Shown piece by piece: positions 39,401-53,500 of a DNA stretch of 64,000 nt. The DNA comes from Dugong dugon (taxonomy: Eukaryota > Chordata > Mammalia > Sirenia > Dugongidae). The translations under genes were made by a program, and so were the position numbers. The notes under the pieces are model-generated. The model had not been told where the DNA came from. It did not search any database and saw only the letters and a program-made list of their open reading frames with translations. The stretch covers positions 68,100,319 through 68,164,318 of the forward strand of contig CM057471.1 in assembly GCA_030035585.1 (NCBI GenBank), read 5' to 3'. How positions within the stretch are numbered: position 1 is the first letter of the stretch; every line of letters starts with the position of its first letter.

Positions 39401-42400
39401 GGGGGTTAGATAATATAGGGCCTTGAACGTCAGGCTAAGAAGTTTGGATTTTGTTCCAAGAGCATCAGAAGGGATTTTGTCAGGGAAGGACATCATCAAA
39501 CACATATGAGACACCTTGGTGTAGCAGACAGATGGGAGGAAGTTGGGTGGCCCTCAAAGGATACTCTCTCCAGCGAGTATCCCCTCCTCTCCCGCCTAGA
39601 TCTTCATATTGTCAACTCACCACTCCTGGCCACGTCGTTGCTGGGAGGCTTGAACATGGAGAGAATAAGCCTGAAAGTGTGATTGACACAGAGGTTCAAG
39701 AGAAGAGAGGAACTCTTTGGCCTCTGTGGGTCTCTGCCTGGCCATCGGCGTTTATCTGTCAGCCATGTGGGCCAGGTGAGTATGCTCATTGGATATGAAA
39801 TCCACATTTATGAGTACAGCATCTGATTTGCAGTTAATTTGTTGATGCAGCAAAACACATTCTTTCCAAAAGGTCAGGAGGGGAAGCCATGTTGGAATAT
39901 CAACTTAATTACCTGGGCGGCATGGATGAGCGGGCGTCCTGCTCCGGGCTGCGGGTAGAAAATGCTCAACTGCCAGGCGCTGACTTGGGGGCAGAGAGAG
40001 CAGTGTGTATGGGCAGGGGGTGGGGGGGCTTCACTCCTGTGAGGGGTGCCAGCTTGCCTGCACCGTGGGCAGAGCCAGAGTATTTGCTGCCCGCCTGTGT
40101 TTCCGGGACTGAATCAGCTGCTGGCACACTCGCTGGCTCTGGGACTCCTCAAGCAGGGAAGAAGGGTTATTAACCCTGATCTACAAATGAAAGGAGGCAA
40201 GGATTGCCCAGGGTCATACAGAGCAAGTACAGGACAGGCCTTCAGAAGAGCTCACTGCAAGTTAATTATGGGCTGGGGCAGGGGCCCTGTGATGTGTGTG
40301 CTGAGGGGAGGGCAATGAAAGGGCACAGCCACCAAAGAAGGGACACACACACCACCTTGGACCATCCTTTCAACAACCCTGAGAGGTCAGAATCAGCATC
40401 CCCATTTCACTGCTTGGAAAGTGGGCTTAGAGGGGACAGGCATCATGTATAAAGCCATATAGAACAAGAAATGTCAAAGTCAGTGCGGAGACTGGCTAGA
40501 TCCCAAGCAAGGGACCAGTGGTGCAGGGAAGAATGTGGAAGAGGACAGATGCCTGAGTCCACAGGGCCCAAACAGCCGTGCTAAAGGCTGAGGGTCACAT
40601 ATGCAAAACTGGGGGTGGGAGTGGGCTGGGGCAACCTGCCCAGGGAGGCAGTCAGCCCCTGCAGTTCTCCTTCCAGAGGGTCGAGAAAGGTGGGGTATCC
40701 CTGATGGCAGCTAGAGGCATGAAAGCTGGCCTCCAAGGCTGGCCCCAAAGAAGGTAGCAGATTCTTTGTGTCTGAATTGTGTTCTGAACAGTTCATTCCT
40801 GTTCAGACTCCCAACTGGCTCAGAAGGAGGAAGCCCAGAAGCCTGGGGGTCCCCTAAGGAAGCTGGATAGACTCTGGGGATTTCTCAGTTTGTCCCAGGG
40901 ATGTGCTCCGACCAGATATACTGCCAGGAAGGGAGAGGGTGAGAGAGAGAAAATTCACAATTAAACTCCATCACTGTTTAACGAGGATAGAGTTCACCTG
41001 GTTAATTTTCCTGGCTAGTAGCCACATCAATGCTCTGACCTGTGCATGAAAACAGGCCCAGCTGGGAGGGGAAGACAAAGCTTTCTATAGCTTTACAAAG
41101 GGCCTCTGGGCTGAGAGCAAGGCTCCTCTACTCTTCAGGACTGGAAATCTGCTATTATGCAAGGTATGGAAATAAAAGAGGGCCTCTTTTGATATGCCTC
41201 CAAAAAGGAGTGCATTGAAGCAATATTTTTGTGGAGTGTCTCCTTTGAAATGCCCAACCAGCCCTCTCAGGCACAGCTCTCGCTTGTCCCTCGACTCCTG
41301 TCATTATTTCCAATCCTCTTCGTCCAGCCTCGACTAGAGCTGATCCTGCTTATTGGGGAGGATCAAATGCTTGCCTCCATTTCAGGTTTTCAGCGACGAC
41401 AGCGGGAGAAGCCCAGGCCCTGGTGATGCTGCGCACTCACTCTTTGCCAACAGCACTGGGGCACCCAGGAGGAAATCCTGGGAGCCTTGGCCCCGAAGCG
41501 CTTTCAGAGGTAACAAGCTGTGACTCCTGGGGGATGCCTCCTGCATGAGGCTGCCTGGGATGGACTTTTACAATATGGCTAAAGATGATGCACCCTTCTG
41601 GTGAACATCCACCTACCCAGAGCAACAAGGAGGGGCTTCTTCATGGAAAAGGAAGGGGGTGGGAGGGGCCCTCACTTTGGAGCACACACAATAGACCAGC
41701 TGATCCTAACAACTCTGGAATAGAGGCACTATTATGATGATCCCCAGCCTACAGACAGGGAAACCGAAGCCGTTTGCCCCGATTTACACAAGTTCATTAG
41801 GAAGTTGGTGGGGCTGGGAATCAATCTCCAGATGTCTCAATCCGAAGTCAGATTCAACATGGCCCACCAGTTGCGGTCCTGATGGTCTGTGGGGGTGGTG
41901 TTTGGGGTTGGAGATGGCTCTCAAAGAAAGGCCCTGCACCTGCTGTCGGTTCTGTAAGCAACCATCTTGGCAGAGTGTGTGCTAAGGGCTCGGGCACATC
42001 AGGCGCTCACCAAGTCACCTTGTGAGGTCATTCTCTCAGGCTGGGCCTGGGTACTCCTTTGCTGTGAGTGAGGGCTATGCTGAAAGGACATCTCAGGCTG
42101 GTCCTGAAGAGCAGTGCATTCTTCCCCGATGTTGACAGGAGTAGTATTTTGTAGTGGTGCTGGTTAATTTGTAGTGGCATTTGTGGTTTGAAGCCTTGTC
42201 AAGATCCCTGATTACTTCCCGTGCAAGGAGCTCGGCTGACGGGGAAGTTCACATGCTGAACAAAAGCAGGGAGGCAGCTGTGAGGGAAGGCTGTGAGGGG
42301 GCTGGGTGACCCCAGCCGCTTGGGGGACAGAGGCAGTAGGAGGGGGGAAGGAGGAGGGCCAGCAGCAGGGCAGGGGGAGGGGAGTCTTTTGTTTTTAGTC

Positions 42401-42669
42401 GGGTGCAGCTGCACGGTCTGAATAGGTGGTATCCCATTGGTGGCTGTGGGGTCCGGCACAGATGCGGCCGGTGGCCGGGCAGGGGCAGGGAGCTTTGTTG
42501 ACGCGTGCCATTCTCTGCCCAACAGAAACAGAAGGCAGGCGCTTCGTGGCTACCTACACCAGGATTACCATCTGGTATGCTATCAAGGGTGCCTGGGTGA
42601 CATTCCCAGGAGATGTGTAGTGGGGCTAGAGGGGGTCTTCCAGATGTTGGGAGAGACTATCCCTTCTGA

Positions 42670-42881
42670 GAAGAGCCCTGGTGGGGCAGTGGTTAAGCAC
42701 CTGGCTGCTAACTGAAACGTCGGTGGTTCGAATCCACGAACAGCTCCGTGGGAAAAAGATATGGCAGTCTGCTTCGTTAAAGATTACAGCCTTGGAAACC
42801 CTATGGGGGCAATTCTATTCTGTCCTATAGGGTCACTATGAGGCGGAACTGATTCGATGGCAACATGTTTGGTTTTTGGTT
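42670..42881 (+). mobile_element. AfroSINE, well preserved
   Basis: A full-length copy from 'agagccctggtggggcagtggttaagc' to 'ctatgaggcggaactgattcgatggc' plus a T-rich tail. Target-site duplication TATCCCTTCTGA (42658-42669) and TATCCCCTCTGA (42882-42893) has one mismatch. Confidence 0.94.
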
Positions 42882-43559
42882 TATCCCCTCTGATACTATC
42901 AGTTGCTACTGGTTTTTGGCACTTGCTAGGTTCCAGGCCCTGTGCTAGGAGCACTACATGTAAGGTCTTGAATGATCTCAGCAACCCTACAAAGAAGGCA
43001 AAATCTCCATTCTGCAGATGAAGAAATGGAGGCTGCATGGCTCAGTGACTTGCTCAGGCCAGGCCTCAAAGCTGATAGGCAGCACAGCCAGGATCCAAGC
43101 AAGCCCAAGTTTGTCTAACCCCAAAGAAGCCTACACCTTCCATCAGATCTAGTATACAAAGAGCAGAAGAATGATGTTGAAACATAGTCTCTAGAGATTG
43201 AGGGTGCTCCTCTCTCCCTGGAGAGCTCTCCCTCCAACATCCTCTGAGCTTTTTGTCCTGCTAAGTCTGTTCTGACCACACATAAAGGTTCATCTCTGCA
43301 GCCACATGCATTTCACCAGGCCCATGATCCCTACTCGGTGAGGGTTTGTTTAGTGCATTTAAGGGCCAGGGCCAGCTCAGCAAAACCAGGCTAATTTATC
43401 ATCTCCAGAATGATGTTCACCCCAAACAGCATGCCAATAGGAAATAAAAATAAAAACCTTCTCCTGATTTTGCAGTTGTACAGATAGGAGCTCACAAAAT
43501 CCTCTGGAAAGGGAGCCTGGTGGTCCCTCTCAGGCCAGGCGATTATGACAGCCTCCAGA

Positions 43560-44065
43560 CTGCTCTCTCTGCCCCAAGGGTCCACCCCATCCACCTGTGG
43601 CTCTGAGGAGTGCTCTAACCCACAGGCCTGATCATGTCCCTGTAGACAGTCCTTGGACCCAGCTCCTGTCCCACCAGCCTTGCCTGCCCCACCTATCTTT
43701 CACACTGTCCCCAAGCAGCCCTTCTCTCTAGCCCTACACAGGTCCTGCCTGCCCTCTCACGGGCCACCACCCTTCACACCATGGCTACTGTTCTCTGTAC
43801 CCTTCCCTCCTTCCCACCTGATGATTCCTGCTCGTCTCTCAAGACTCTGCTCCCCTCCCTGAGAAGACTTCCCTCTTTTCCTGGCTTGACACATTCCCTC
43901 CTGCCCCTCCCCTAAGGGAGCTCTTGGACACTGAACCATAACCACTCAGGGTGCCCACATCCCTCTGGATGGTAAGCTCCTTGAGGGCGGCTCTGTGTCG
44001 GCCACAGCTGGACCCCTGGCTCCTGGCTCCTGGCACCAGGCCTGGCATGGGGTTAGTGCAAATTA
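43560..44065 (+). mobile_element. L2 3' fragment
   Basis: 'gatgattcctgctcgtctctcaagactctgc', 'gagaagacttccctcttttcctgg' and 'ggtaagctccttgagggcggc' follow the L2 3' order. Confidence 0.75.
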
Positions 44066-44569
44066 AATGCTAGTACAAGAGTATGAAGCCAGCATCAAAT
44101 TATCAGCAAGGCCACTGCCAAGCATCCGAATGATACCAGACAAACTAGTCATTGTCACCATCATGCCAGTTACTCTGTCCACAAGGCTGGCAACATCTCT
44201 GGTGTGCTTCTTGATCAGGAAAAACTCTCAGCCTAGAGGTATCCTGGCCTAACAGGTTGAGCCCCAGGGCCATCCCAAAAAGCAAGAGACTTTCTGAGTG
44301 GAATGCAAAAGTGTGAAGCGAGGGGCAGCTCAGATGTGAAATCTCCCAAAATTTCCCCAGTGTTAAAGAAAGTCAGTCTGTTAAAGAAAGTCAGTCAGGT
44401 TCACTAGATAGAGGGCTTTTCCCTGCCTCAGAACAAATGGATGGAGAACCTGGTTTTAAAATTCCTGGACCCTGGAATACATTTCTATCTGTGTCAAAGT
44501 CTACCCATCCTCCGCCTCAGTAGAGTTTAAAATCCTAGCTAATAGGTTAACAACTGTTTTTCTTCAGCT

Positions 44570-44870
44570 TCAAATGAAGAATATCAGAAGGCTGGGGTAA
44601 TATGCAGCTCTCCAATTTGTACGGACTGCACACAGCTCCCTGCAATGTGTGTTTGACAGGACTGACATTTTGTACCGCTGTGAGATGGGAAAACGTGTGA
44701 CATTTTTATTCATGGTGGCGTACGCCCTTGTAATGATCAGCTCTGGTCGATGTGCTTACCGCAGCAGCCCCTGAGCCCTCGGAGAACAAACAGGAACCCA
44801 AGGTGCCAGCAGTTCGACTGCCTTATTAAACACTGCCAGGTTCCTAACGAAGACCAACTGCTGGAAAATC
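44570..44870. promoter_or_regulatory. Candidate conserved non-coding element
   Basis: Repeat-free, CpG-containing sequence, including 'ggcgtacgcccttgtaatg' and a forkhead-like 'gaacaaacaggaac'. No open frame resembling a protein. Regulatory role is inferred from appearance only. Confidence 0.3.
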
Positions 44871-46369
44871 TCACTGTCAAATCCTCAAGGACATTGTCAG
44901 CACACAGCTAACTGCATATATTTTTCATTTAAAATACTGAAATCCAGCACTGTGCCATTACAACTGAGGGGTGGGGCGCCCACTCCAGAGGCCATTCTGT
45001 CAGCTGCTTCTTTGGAGCTCCAGATGCTAGAACCAGATGCCCAGTGGGGTTCGGAGCTCAAAAAGGGGCAGCCAAGACAGGACACTGGCTTTCCAAAAAC
45101 CCAACCCTACCTTCAGGGTGAATGGCTGTAAGTGACAGGGCTCTTGTACAAGTCACTTAGAAAGACAACCCACTGGCTCCCTTTGCAAGCCAAAGCAAAT
45201 CTACATAATTAGAAAATCCATCCCCCACTCACCCTCACAGCCAACCACCTTCCTGAAGGTGCAACCCACTGCATCCTGCAACTTGGTACTAATCAGCCTT
45301 CTGCTTGGTGGCAGACCTTAAGACATATGCGGGAACACACGGCCGCGGTAGGTTTCACACCTTGGCAGAAGAGCTGTGTGTCAGGGTGCCCACCTGCAAT
45401 CTCACCACTTGCCTCAATTCAAAGGCCTCAAGGTCATCGTGCAGGAGGACCCCCTCCCTTCAGTGGTCATTTTGAATGCTGATGCACACTGATGGATGGA
45501 AGCCAATCACTTGGCAGACCCTCGGAGCTTTTCATGGTTGTCAAACTAGGTGATTTGGTGATGGCTGCACACACTAATGTATTGATATTATTTGTTTCGT
45601 AAATGTGTATTATTTATGTAGTGCCTCTATTTCCATACTCCAGCCCTGATGCACCAAGACACATTCAGCTATGTATTTATGGGGTCCTGGGTGTAACAAG
45701 CCTAACAAGATGCCTATGTGGGGTTCGTGCAGGTTTGCAACACATGGTAAGTTGTTGACCAAACAACTGGATGTTCTCCATCCATCATGAGCAGAGTCTT
45801 GCATTTTAAGGGGCTGCCCATAAAGTTGGTTTAGCATAATACTGTACATCATTCTTGGCAGAAATGACCTGGGATGCTGAAGAGCTGGCAACCTAGAGAG
45901 CAGGAGCCATAATATTCCCTGGAATGGTGGGGGGTGGGCGGGGGGAGGTAGAGTAAGCTATGGGTACCCTGAGTGGTTGCAGGACCCAGAGAGTATAAAA
46001 AAGGAAGGCAGTTGCTAGATAGCCTGGGGGTCAAAGCAGGCCCTGGGGTGGAATGAGCTGTGCCCTATTTCCTCCAAGCAGGCCCTTTTCCCCCTCAGCA
46101 GAGCCTTCACTCTGGGTCACAGCACATCCCGAAAGTCTCCCTTCTCCACAGGCTGCATCTCAAACCTCCTGAGAGCATGTCAGCGAGGTGAAGACAAAGG
46201 CAGCCCGTGCCCAGCCTTGTGCCATTGTAAGAGGAACCTCAATAGCTGCCCCAGAGCCCATACAGACCACAGGGGACATCCAGCTGACCACCAGGTTCTG
46301 AATGTTTGGTCTCCTAAATCTTTCAAATCTCTCCTTCACCTTTAGCCCCAAAACCAGTGTCCTAGGTCA

Positions 46370-46955
46370 GGCTCCCACTAGCTCTTGCCTGAACAACTTC
46401 CATCCCTTCCCTGAGTGCCCCAGAACAAATGCTCCCAGCCACTGATCTGGACCTGTCCTGCCCCTGAATACAATCTCTCACTGGCTCCTAGTCACTCAGA
46501 GGATCAATTCAAGTTCCCCCAAGGCCTGACCACTGCCCACCTCCATGGTTTAGCTCCTGGCCCTCACCAGCTGCCTCCTGCCCCCCACTCTAGACCTCTT
46601 TTCCTTGAAGAGTCAGACTCTCCTATCCTTTACATATGACATTCTCTTTATCTGGAATACCTGCCCCTCTGGTTCCACATGATACGGATCTTTCAAGAGC
46701 CAGCTGAAATGTCACCACCTCTGTGAAGCCTACCCTTGTTCCCTCCCCACCCCTCCCCACCATCCTCGGGCCTCCTCTCTAGCTAGTACACCCATGTCCA
46801 TTAACATTTCTTTCTATATGGTTACTGTCTCTCCCAGATAGCAAGTCCCCAGAAGGCAGGAAGCACATCTCATTCCTCTGTGACCTTGGGGCCTTAGACA
46901 GGGCTTAACACCTAGCACGCCTCATGACATGTTGAATAAATGAAGGATAGAATTA
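46370..46955 (+). mobile_element. L2 3' fragment
   Basis: 'attctctttatctggaatacctg', 'caagagccagctgaaatgtcacc', 'gatagcaagtccccagaaggcagg' and 'gttgaataaatgaagg' give the typical L2 order. Confidence 0.8.
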
Positions 46956-47774
46956 ATGCGGAGATAGAAGAACAATTTGGCGTCCTTCCTGGCAAACAAA
47001 GCCCATGTGTTCAGGATTTTTAATCTCAAAGATGGGGAGTAAGCAGGGGGAGTAGAAACCTCATTCGCTCATCATGGGTTGGGAAATGGAAAAGCTTGCC
47101 GTGAAAAAAGAAAACTCCTTTGGATGGAGCGTGGCCTCCGCCCCTCTCTCCCTCCCTGTCTCTGCAGAGATAACAATTCCCTAGCTGTGGTATCTAGAGA
47201 GTCACTGTGGATCTACTGACCGCTTCATTCTAACCAGGCCTCGCAAGGTACCATCTTGCCAAGGCTCAACCTGCTGCCTATCTGGAAACATCCACCCTCA
47301 ACCCCTCTAGAAAGTGCAAATGGGGATCTACCAGGAAGGGTTTCAGGTCTGGAAATCCCAAGCAGTGCCAGGAGGTGGCTGTCACCATGGAATGATGAGG
47401 CTGATGGGCAGCAACATCCCAGAAACTCAGTTCAAACTGCTCCCAAGCAATGGTAATCCTCCACCACACTTTACATTTTAAGTGGGATACAGTCAACGAT
47501 CCCTTGGGAGAAGTCCCTTTTATATATTCTCTTTTTGTACTTTTATTACATTTTTAAATACTTTGCAGTATAAATGAAATTCTGTAAAAACATTCCAGAA
47601 GACGTGGAACTAAGCAGGCCGATAATAAAACTAACCAGGCAAAAACGATTACGTAGATCAGGGAAAAGGTCGGGTAACGTGTGCAGAAGACCGGCATGCA
47701 GCCTCAACTGCCAGGAAGCTACTGGTATCGCCAGGCTGTCCCAGGGTTGGGCCGGCAGGGCAGTATGGTAGAAG

Positions 47775-48185
47775 AAGCAGGGGCTTTGAATCTGAATTCC
47801 ACCCTACCAGGCAGGGGATGAGGGCAAGGCCCTTGAGCCTCCTGAAAAACGGGGTAATAGCAGTCTCTTAGAAGCCCTGGCGGTGCAGTGGTTAAGCACT
47901 GGGCTGCTAACTGAAAGGTCAGTGGTTTGAACCGACCAGCTGTTCCGCAGGAGAAAAATGTGGCAATCTGTTTCCTTAAAGATTACAGTCTTGGAAACCC
48001 TGTGCAGGCAGTTCTACTCTGTCCTATAGGGTCACTATGAGTTGGAATCGACCTGGCAGCAATGGGTTAATAGTCCCTACTGCATAAGTCTGGGAAAGAT
48101 AAGGTGAGAAAATTCAAGCACCCTGCTGAGCACACTGCCAGGCCCATAGCAGGCATTCAGAAGTTCAGCATCATTGTTATTACCC
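47775..48185 (+). repeat. MIR interrupted by AfroSINE
   Basis: MIR-like sequence at 47775-47870 ends 'gaaaaacggggtaatagc' and resumes at about 48070 with 'gtccctactgcataag' and 'gagcacactgccaggcccatagcagg'. The AfroSINE between them therefore landed in an existing MIR. Confidence 0.75.
47871..48070 (+). mobile_element. AfroSINE, well preserved
   Basis: Head 'agaagccctggcggtgcagtggttaag', middle 'cttaaagattacagtcttgg', tail 'gggtcactatgagttggaatcgacc'. Direct repeats are not clear. Confidence 0.93.
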
Positions 48186-50370
48186 CGAGGTCAGGGCATC
48201 ACGGATATGTTTGATTTATTCTTGAAATAAAGCAAAATCCCAAGGCCAGGCAGCACCCATGAGTCTCAGCCAGGAGAGAGGCAGAAGCAGAGCAAAATGA
48301 GCGTGACCTCTGCAGCCATCAAGCCACATAGCTGGATTCTAACCATGCCGCAAACCACAGGCGGCCACAACCACACGCCTCAGGAACCAGGCGGAACTGA
48401 TGAAGAGGGCCTGAAACGAGGGCAGAGCCTGGGCTCCAGCATCAGAGAGGCCTGGTTTTGAATTCTGGCTCCACCACTTACTGTGTGTCCCAGGACAACC
48501 TAGGTCACTAGATTGCTTAGCCTCTCTGAGCATCAGGTTTCTGAGGATAATAATGACTGCATTCATCTTATAGGGCTGTTGAGAGGATTAAGAGAGATGA
48601 TGTTTGCGGAGGGGCCTGGCTCAGACACAGGAGGTCCACATCATAATGAAAACGTCCCCAATCCATCTGACTGCTCCTTACCTTGTCATCTCTTGGTTAG
48701 TCCCTACCATCCCTTCCCTTGGGCACAGACAGACTATAACTTACCTAGTTCACTGCCAGTGCCTGGCTCTGATGGGGTTAAGGATTGGCAGGGATGACGC
48801 GACAGGCAGCTCCTAGCATAACACTCCTGTGGCCACGGGGGGCGGGGACTCCCCAAGTGGCTGCAGACACTAAGCTGACTCTCCTGGAGGATCTTGGTGG
48901 TTGTGGGATATAATTTATTTTCAACATTTTATCTTTTATTTCCCCTTCCCTACTGTGATAAACTCCCCACCTTCAGCACCGAGAATTCTAATCTGAGAAA
49001 ATGCCTCCTCTGGTTTTACTGATTCAGATTTCCTGCTCTTGTCCTGCTGGGCTCAGTATCTCCCTAGCAGAGAGCTTGAGTCCGCATGGCTCCAGCACAG
49101 ACCTTAAAAGAAATGCTATTTTCAGGGTCTGGTCAGTTCACTGGCAGCGAGGCCCTGCTGTCAGGCTGCTGAACATGAACAGACCTGGGGGACTTGGGAG
49201 GCCTGTCACTCATGACACGGCACCCCACATGGGGGTTCTAAAGTGGATACAGGCACTGTGGAACAGCAGCTTCCCCCTTTTTTGATTTCCCCTCCTCTGC
49301 TGAACCGATGGACTGCTCAAGAGCACAGGAGCGAGCAGAAATGCCCTCACCCCTTCGCATGTGTGTTCACTCCCTTGCCACTCAGCCATTGACCAACACT
49401 CACTGGGCAACTCATCTGTGCCAGGCCCTGGGAGGGTGTCAAGGAGGCAGAGATGAGGCCCACACTGTCCCTGGCTGGGGACAGCATGTAGGCACACCTC
49501 CACCAAGCAGGTACAGGGAGTTTGCTGGCCCAGAACAGGGAGGGAAGAACTCTGCTTGAAGAAGTCAGGGAGGGTTTCTTGAAGTGAGCCTGGAATGGTT
49601 GACAGGATTTTGTGGGTGAAACAGAAAAGCAAGGACATTCCTGGCAGAGGAGATGGTGGGAACGGATTCATCTCTGGGTCCCTGAGTGCCCAGCATGGGG
49701 TCTGGCCTGGATGCCCATGAAGAGCTGGTGAATGAATGAATACAAAGCGTTGGGGAGTAAAGAAGAAGAAGGGACTCTGTCTAGGGTGCAGGGTAAGAAG
49801 GAACTGGCCAGATATGGAGGACAGCAGTTGCCTCCAACCCAGAAGGCCCCAGTACAGTAAGGGTTGGCTTGGGAGACTTCTGGCAGGGCGGAAGGGCCTG
49901 CCTACCTCAATACTTGCTAATGCTTGTTAATGCCCCTGTGCCTCACAGACCAGTTGAGAAGACAGACCCAGGACGCCACAGATATAAGGGATGTACAGGT
50001 TCTGAGGGGACACAGGAAAATTCAAGCCTGGGGAAGTCCTAGGACAAGACTAAGACATTCTAGGGAAGATTCTAGTGGGCTGAACTTATGAAACAGGAAT
50101 GGGTTAAAAGCAGAGGTCGGGGGCCACCAGAATAAATGTGGTGCTAGAAACTACAGGCATAGACGAGCTCCCCAGAGTGTAGAGCGTCAGAGGAGGCAGG
50201 TCAGAACTGGAGAAGAGCTCAATCTAAGGGAAGGGAGGATGAAACACAGCTCCTGGATGCAAAGCCCAGCTCAGGTCTCCCTTCCTGGCAGGACTCTATA
50301 CCTGATTTGACCTGCCATGCTCCATTTCCTAGGCTGGCCAGCCCCATTTCCATTCTTCTTTGTGTATTTT

Positions 50371-50520
50371 GGAGCCCTGGTGGCACAGCAGTTGAGAGCT
50401 ATGGCTGCAAACCAAAAATAGGTCGGCAGTTCAAATCTACCAGCTGCTGTTCTACTCTGTCCTACAGGGTTGCTATGAGTTGGAATCTACTCGATGGCAA
50501 TGGGTTTGGATTTTTTTTGG
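50371..50520 (+). mobile_element. AfroSINE, internally deleted
   Basis: The head 'ggagccctggtggcacagcagttgag' joins directly to 'tgctgttctactctgtcc' and the tail 'gggttgctatgagttggaatc', so the middle is missing. Perfect target-site duplication TTGTGTATTTT at 50360-50370 and 50521-50531. Confidence 0.93.
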
Positions 50521-53500
50521 TTGTGTATTTTAGTTGGGCTTTTCTTGGGCCAAAGAGATGATTTCAAAGGTGAGAATTCTCCTGCAACCAGCTGGAGAAA
50601 GCAAGTGGGAGCTTCCTGAGCCAGGTGCAGGGGATTCCGGGACTTCACATGAAGTCAGCTGCCACCTCCATCCCAGAGCAGCTGCTGGGTTTGATCTCTC
50701 GGGTTTGGTGCCTTCACCATATATCTGAGACACAGCCTGAAGAAGGTTGCTCCCACCCATCCTAGAGAGCTAGGAAAATGAGCCCTCTGCCTAGTCCTTG
50801 AAGCAGAGGAAGAGCAAGGGTGTGAATTAAAGACTGGATTTATTTTGCAGTGATTTCTAGCAAGTCAACAGTGATGGGATGATGGGCACCTCATGAGAAT
50901 GCTGGCAGAGAACTGCCCTGAGGATCAAACTGGTTAGAGTTTAAAATAAATGAAAAGGGGACTCTGAGACAACCCATGGCATGATCATACAAGCAAAATC
51001 TGGTCCTTTCAAAACTACCAGATGGGTTTTATCCAACAGGATTAACTTGAACCACCTGCTATGGGGCTGTGGGCCCTTTGAAGTCAGGGACTATGTCACA
51101 GTCACCCCGGTTTTTACAGTAATGGCACAGAGTAGGTATCAGTGATTATTTGCTGAACAAATGACCTACATTCTTGGCTTCTGCCCTTCTCCACTCCTGG
51201 GCTGTGGGTTGCAGCCGACACTGCCACACTACAGTCCCCAGAAGCTATCACAGGTGACTGTGGACAACTGTGTCCATCCTATAACCTGTGACTCCTGGCT
51301 CTGGCCTCCCTGGTCTCCCATGTACTGATCTGCTATTTGTCTTCTGTCCCCTCTCCAATTGGTGCCCTGGTTGACTTCTGACCTTGACTCTCAGCCCTGC
51401 AAATTCCCTTAGTTTCAGGATCCTCCACAGCCCTGGGTGTGAAATCTTTTGTCTACCATCAGACAAGAGGACAAGGGGCCAGGGAAGCAGTGTCTCCTGT
51501 TTGGGCTCCGTGGACATTTATCAATTTGTTCTGTTCTCCCTTCTTTTGGTAACTGCTCCTTGATTTCCTTTCCAGGAATTACCTCTGTGTGCCCCACCTG
51601 TGACACAGAAAACCCTTGGCCACAATGATTGGTTCTGAGATGGGCAAATGATCAAAGTTGGCTCAGTGAGTGAATTCCATGCCTTGTGTGGCAGTCATTA
51701 GGAGTGACCCTCACTTTCCTGCTGGTCTTACACCTGGAAAGGCATGTTCTGGAGCTGTTGCAGCCATCGTGCCACCAAGAAGGGAAATCCTGCCTGAGAA
51801 GAGCACCAACAGAGGAGACAAAGCCAAGAAATGGGGCAAAAAACTGGGTCTGACTGATACATGGATTGATACATGGATCACACCACACCCATAACTAGTG
51901 TAAGCCAACAAATTTTCTTTCGGGTTTTATGTCTCTTGCAACCCAAAGTACCCTAACTGATGTGGATTCCTAGTATAGGCTCTAGCCTCGGTCTTTGGGA
52001 CCAGACTGGCTCCTGACACCCCCCAGTACTAACTCCTACACATGTCCAGCTTTGATCTTGTATTCTACTACTTCACACACACCAGGAAAGCACCCAGAAT
52101 GGTGAGTTCGGTATGCAGAGTCTACATAAGGTGCAGACACCAGCTTCCTTGTCTTGGTGCCAAGTGAGGCCCAGAAACATTAAGGAGGGCCTGAGATCTG
52201 GAAGAAAACCAGAAAAAAAGCGATACTTGTCATCCAACATCCTGGCATCATGGGTCACCAGCACAGGCTGCTGTTCTGGCCTGATCCCTACAAGCCTAGC
52301 AGGAAACGACTGCTTTCTTAGCACAGAGCTGGGGTAAGAACTGAGCTTTAGAGTAAACCAACATGGTTTTGAGCCCTGACTCTATTGCCTTTGATCTGTT
52401 AAACTCTGGCTAAGTCCCCATCCTCTCTGAGCCTATTTCCTCCTGTGCAAAAGGGAATAATACCTGGTGCCCTGACAGGGTGGCTGAGAAGATTAAGTGG
52501 GTTAACCTGTGGGGATCGCCTAGCATGGTGCATAGAGTTGGAACACAGACCCATTCCTCCTGCATGGGGTGAGCAATTTATCCCCACGCCCTCCCACAAC
52601 TGCCCTTAGACCACCCAATGCCTAGCACACAGAAGCTACACAGACTGCTGCTGAAGTGCTCAAGTCCTAGAAGGAATGGTGCTCGGGAGGTGACTGTTCT
52701 TGGCCTCTGGCCCATCTGCAGCCATCTTTAACCTGTGCTGAATGGATATCAGGTGGTGTAGCTTAGAAAGTAATCTGCTATTTTGAACCTGGATTTCTAT
52801 GTGGCAGCTGACATTTCTCAGGCTTTCCATGGCACATGAGGAGATCTACCCTCACTGCTGAGCTCACTGGCCTTCTCCAGCTCCCTGTAGCAGGAGAAAT
52901 AATATCTGAGAAGGCAACACTAAATGCTTAATCAGAAATCTCCTGAATGTTCAACTCTATCCTTATGAATTTCCAGAATCTTACTTCTCTTTTTTGATTG
53001 GCAGGATTTTCCTCCTGAAATTGAATGCTTCTGCTCAGAGAAGCAACCCCTCGACTTGTTAACCTTCTATCAGAAAACTGTCCCTGAGCTAGCCTGGGCT
53101 ATGAAAAAGCCAGTCGGCCTGGGAAGACAGGCCCAGCCAGCCAGCCACCCTCAACAGAGACACCTTACAAACCCACCACCAATTGGGAGCCACAGTGCTT
53201 TTGGTAATGGCAGTGAATAAGTCGAAAGGATTTTGGATGGCCACCCCGACAGGATCACAGGCAGAGCTCTGTCATGGTCACCTGCAGCTAGCATAAAGGC
53301 TAGTTCAGAGCCACGGCAGTTGGAGGGAGGGGAGGCAGGGAGACCACCAAGATGGCTCCCACTTTCTCACACAAAGGCATGGCTGGAAAGAGTAGAAAGA
53401 AGAGAAATGAAAAAGGAGGAAACACAATTTGGAAACAACAGGGTTAGAAAGAGCAGTACGCTGGGGGCTCTGCCTTGAAGACTGCGAGGGTGGGCTGGTG

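Noticed and set aside
8107-50520. AfroSINE heads as tRNA genes
   Set aside because: The heads resemble tRNA with promoter boxes but continue into SINE bodies and tails and lack a clean cloverleaf; they are retroposons.
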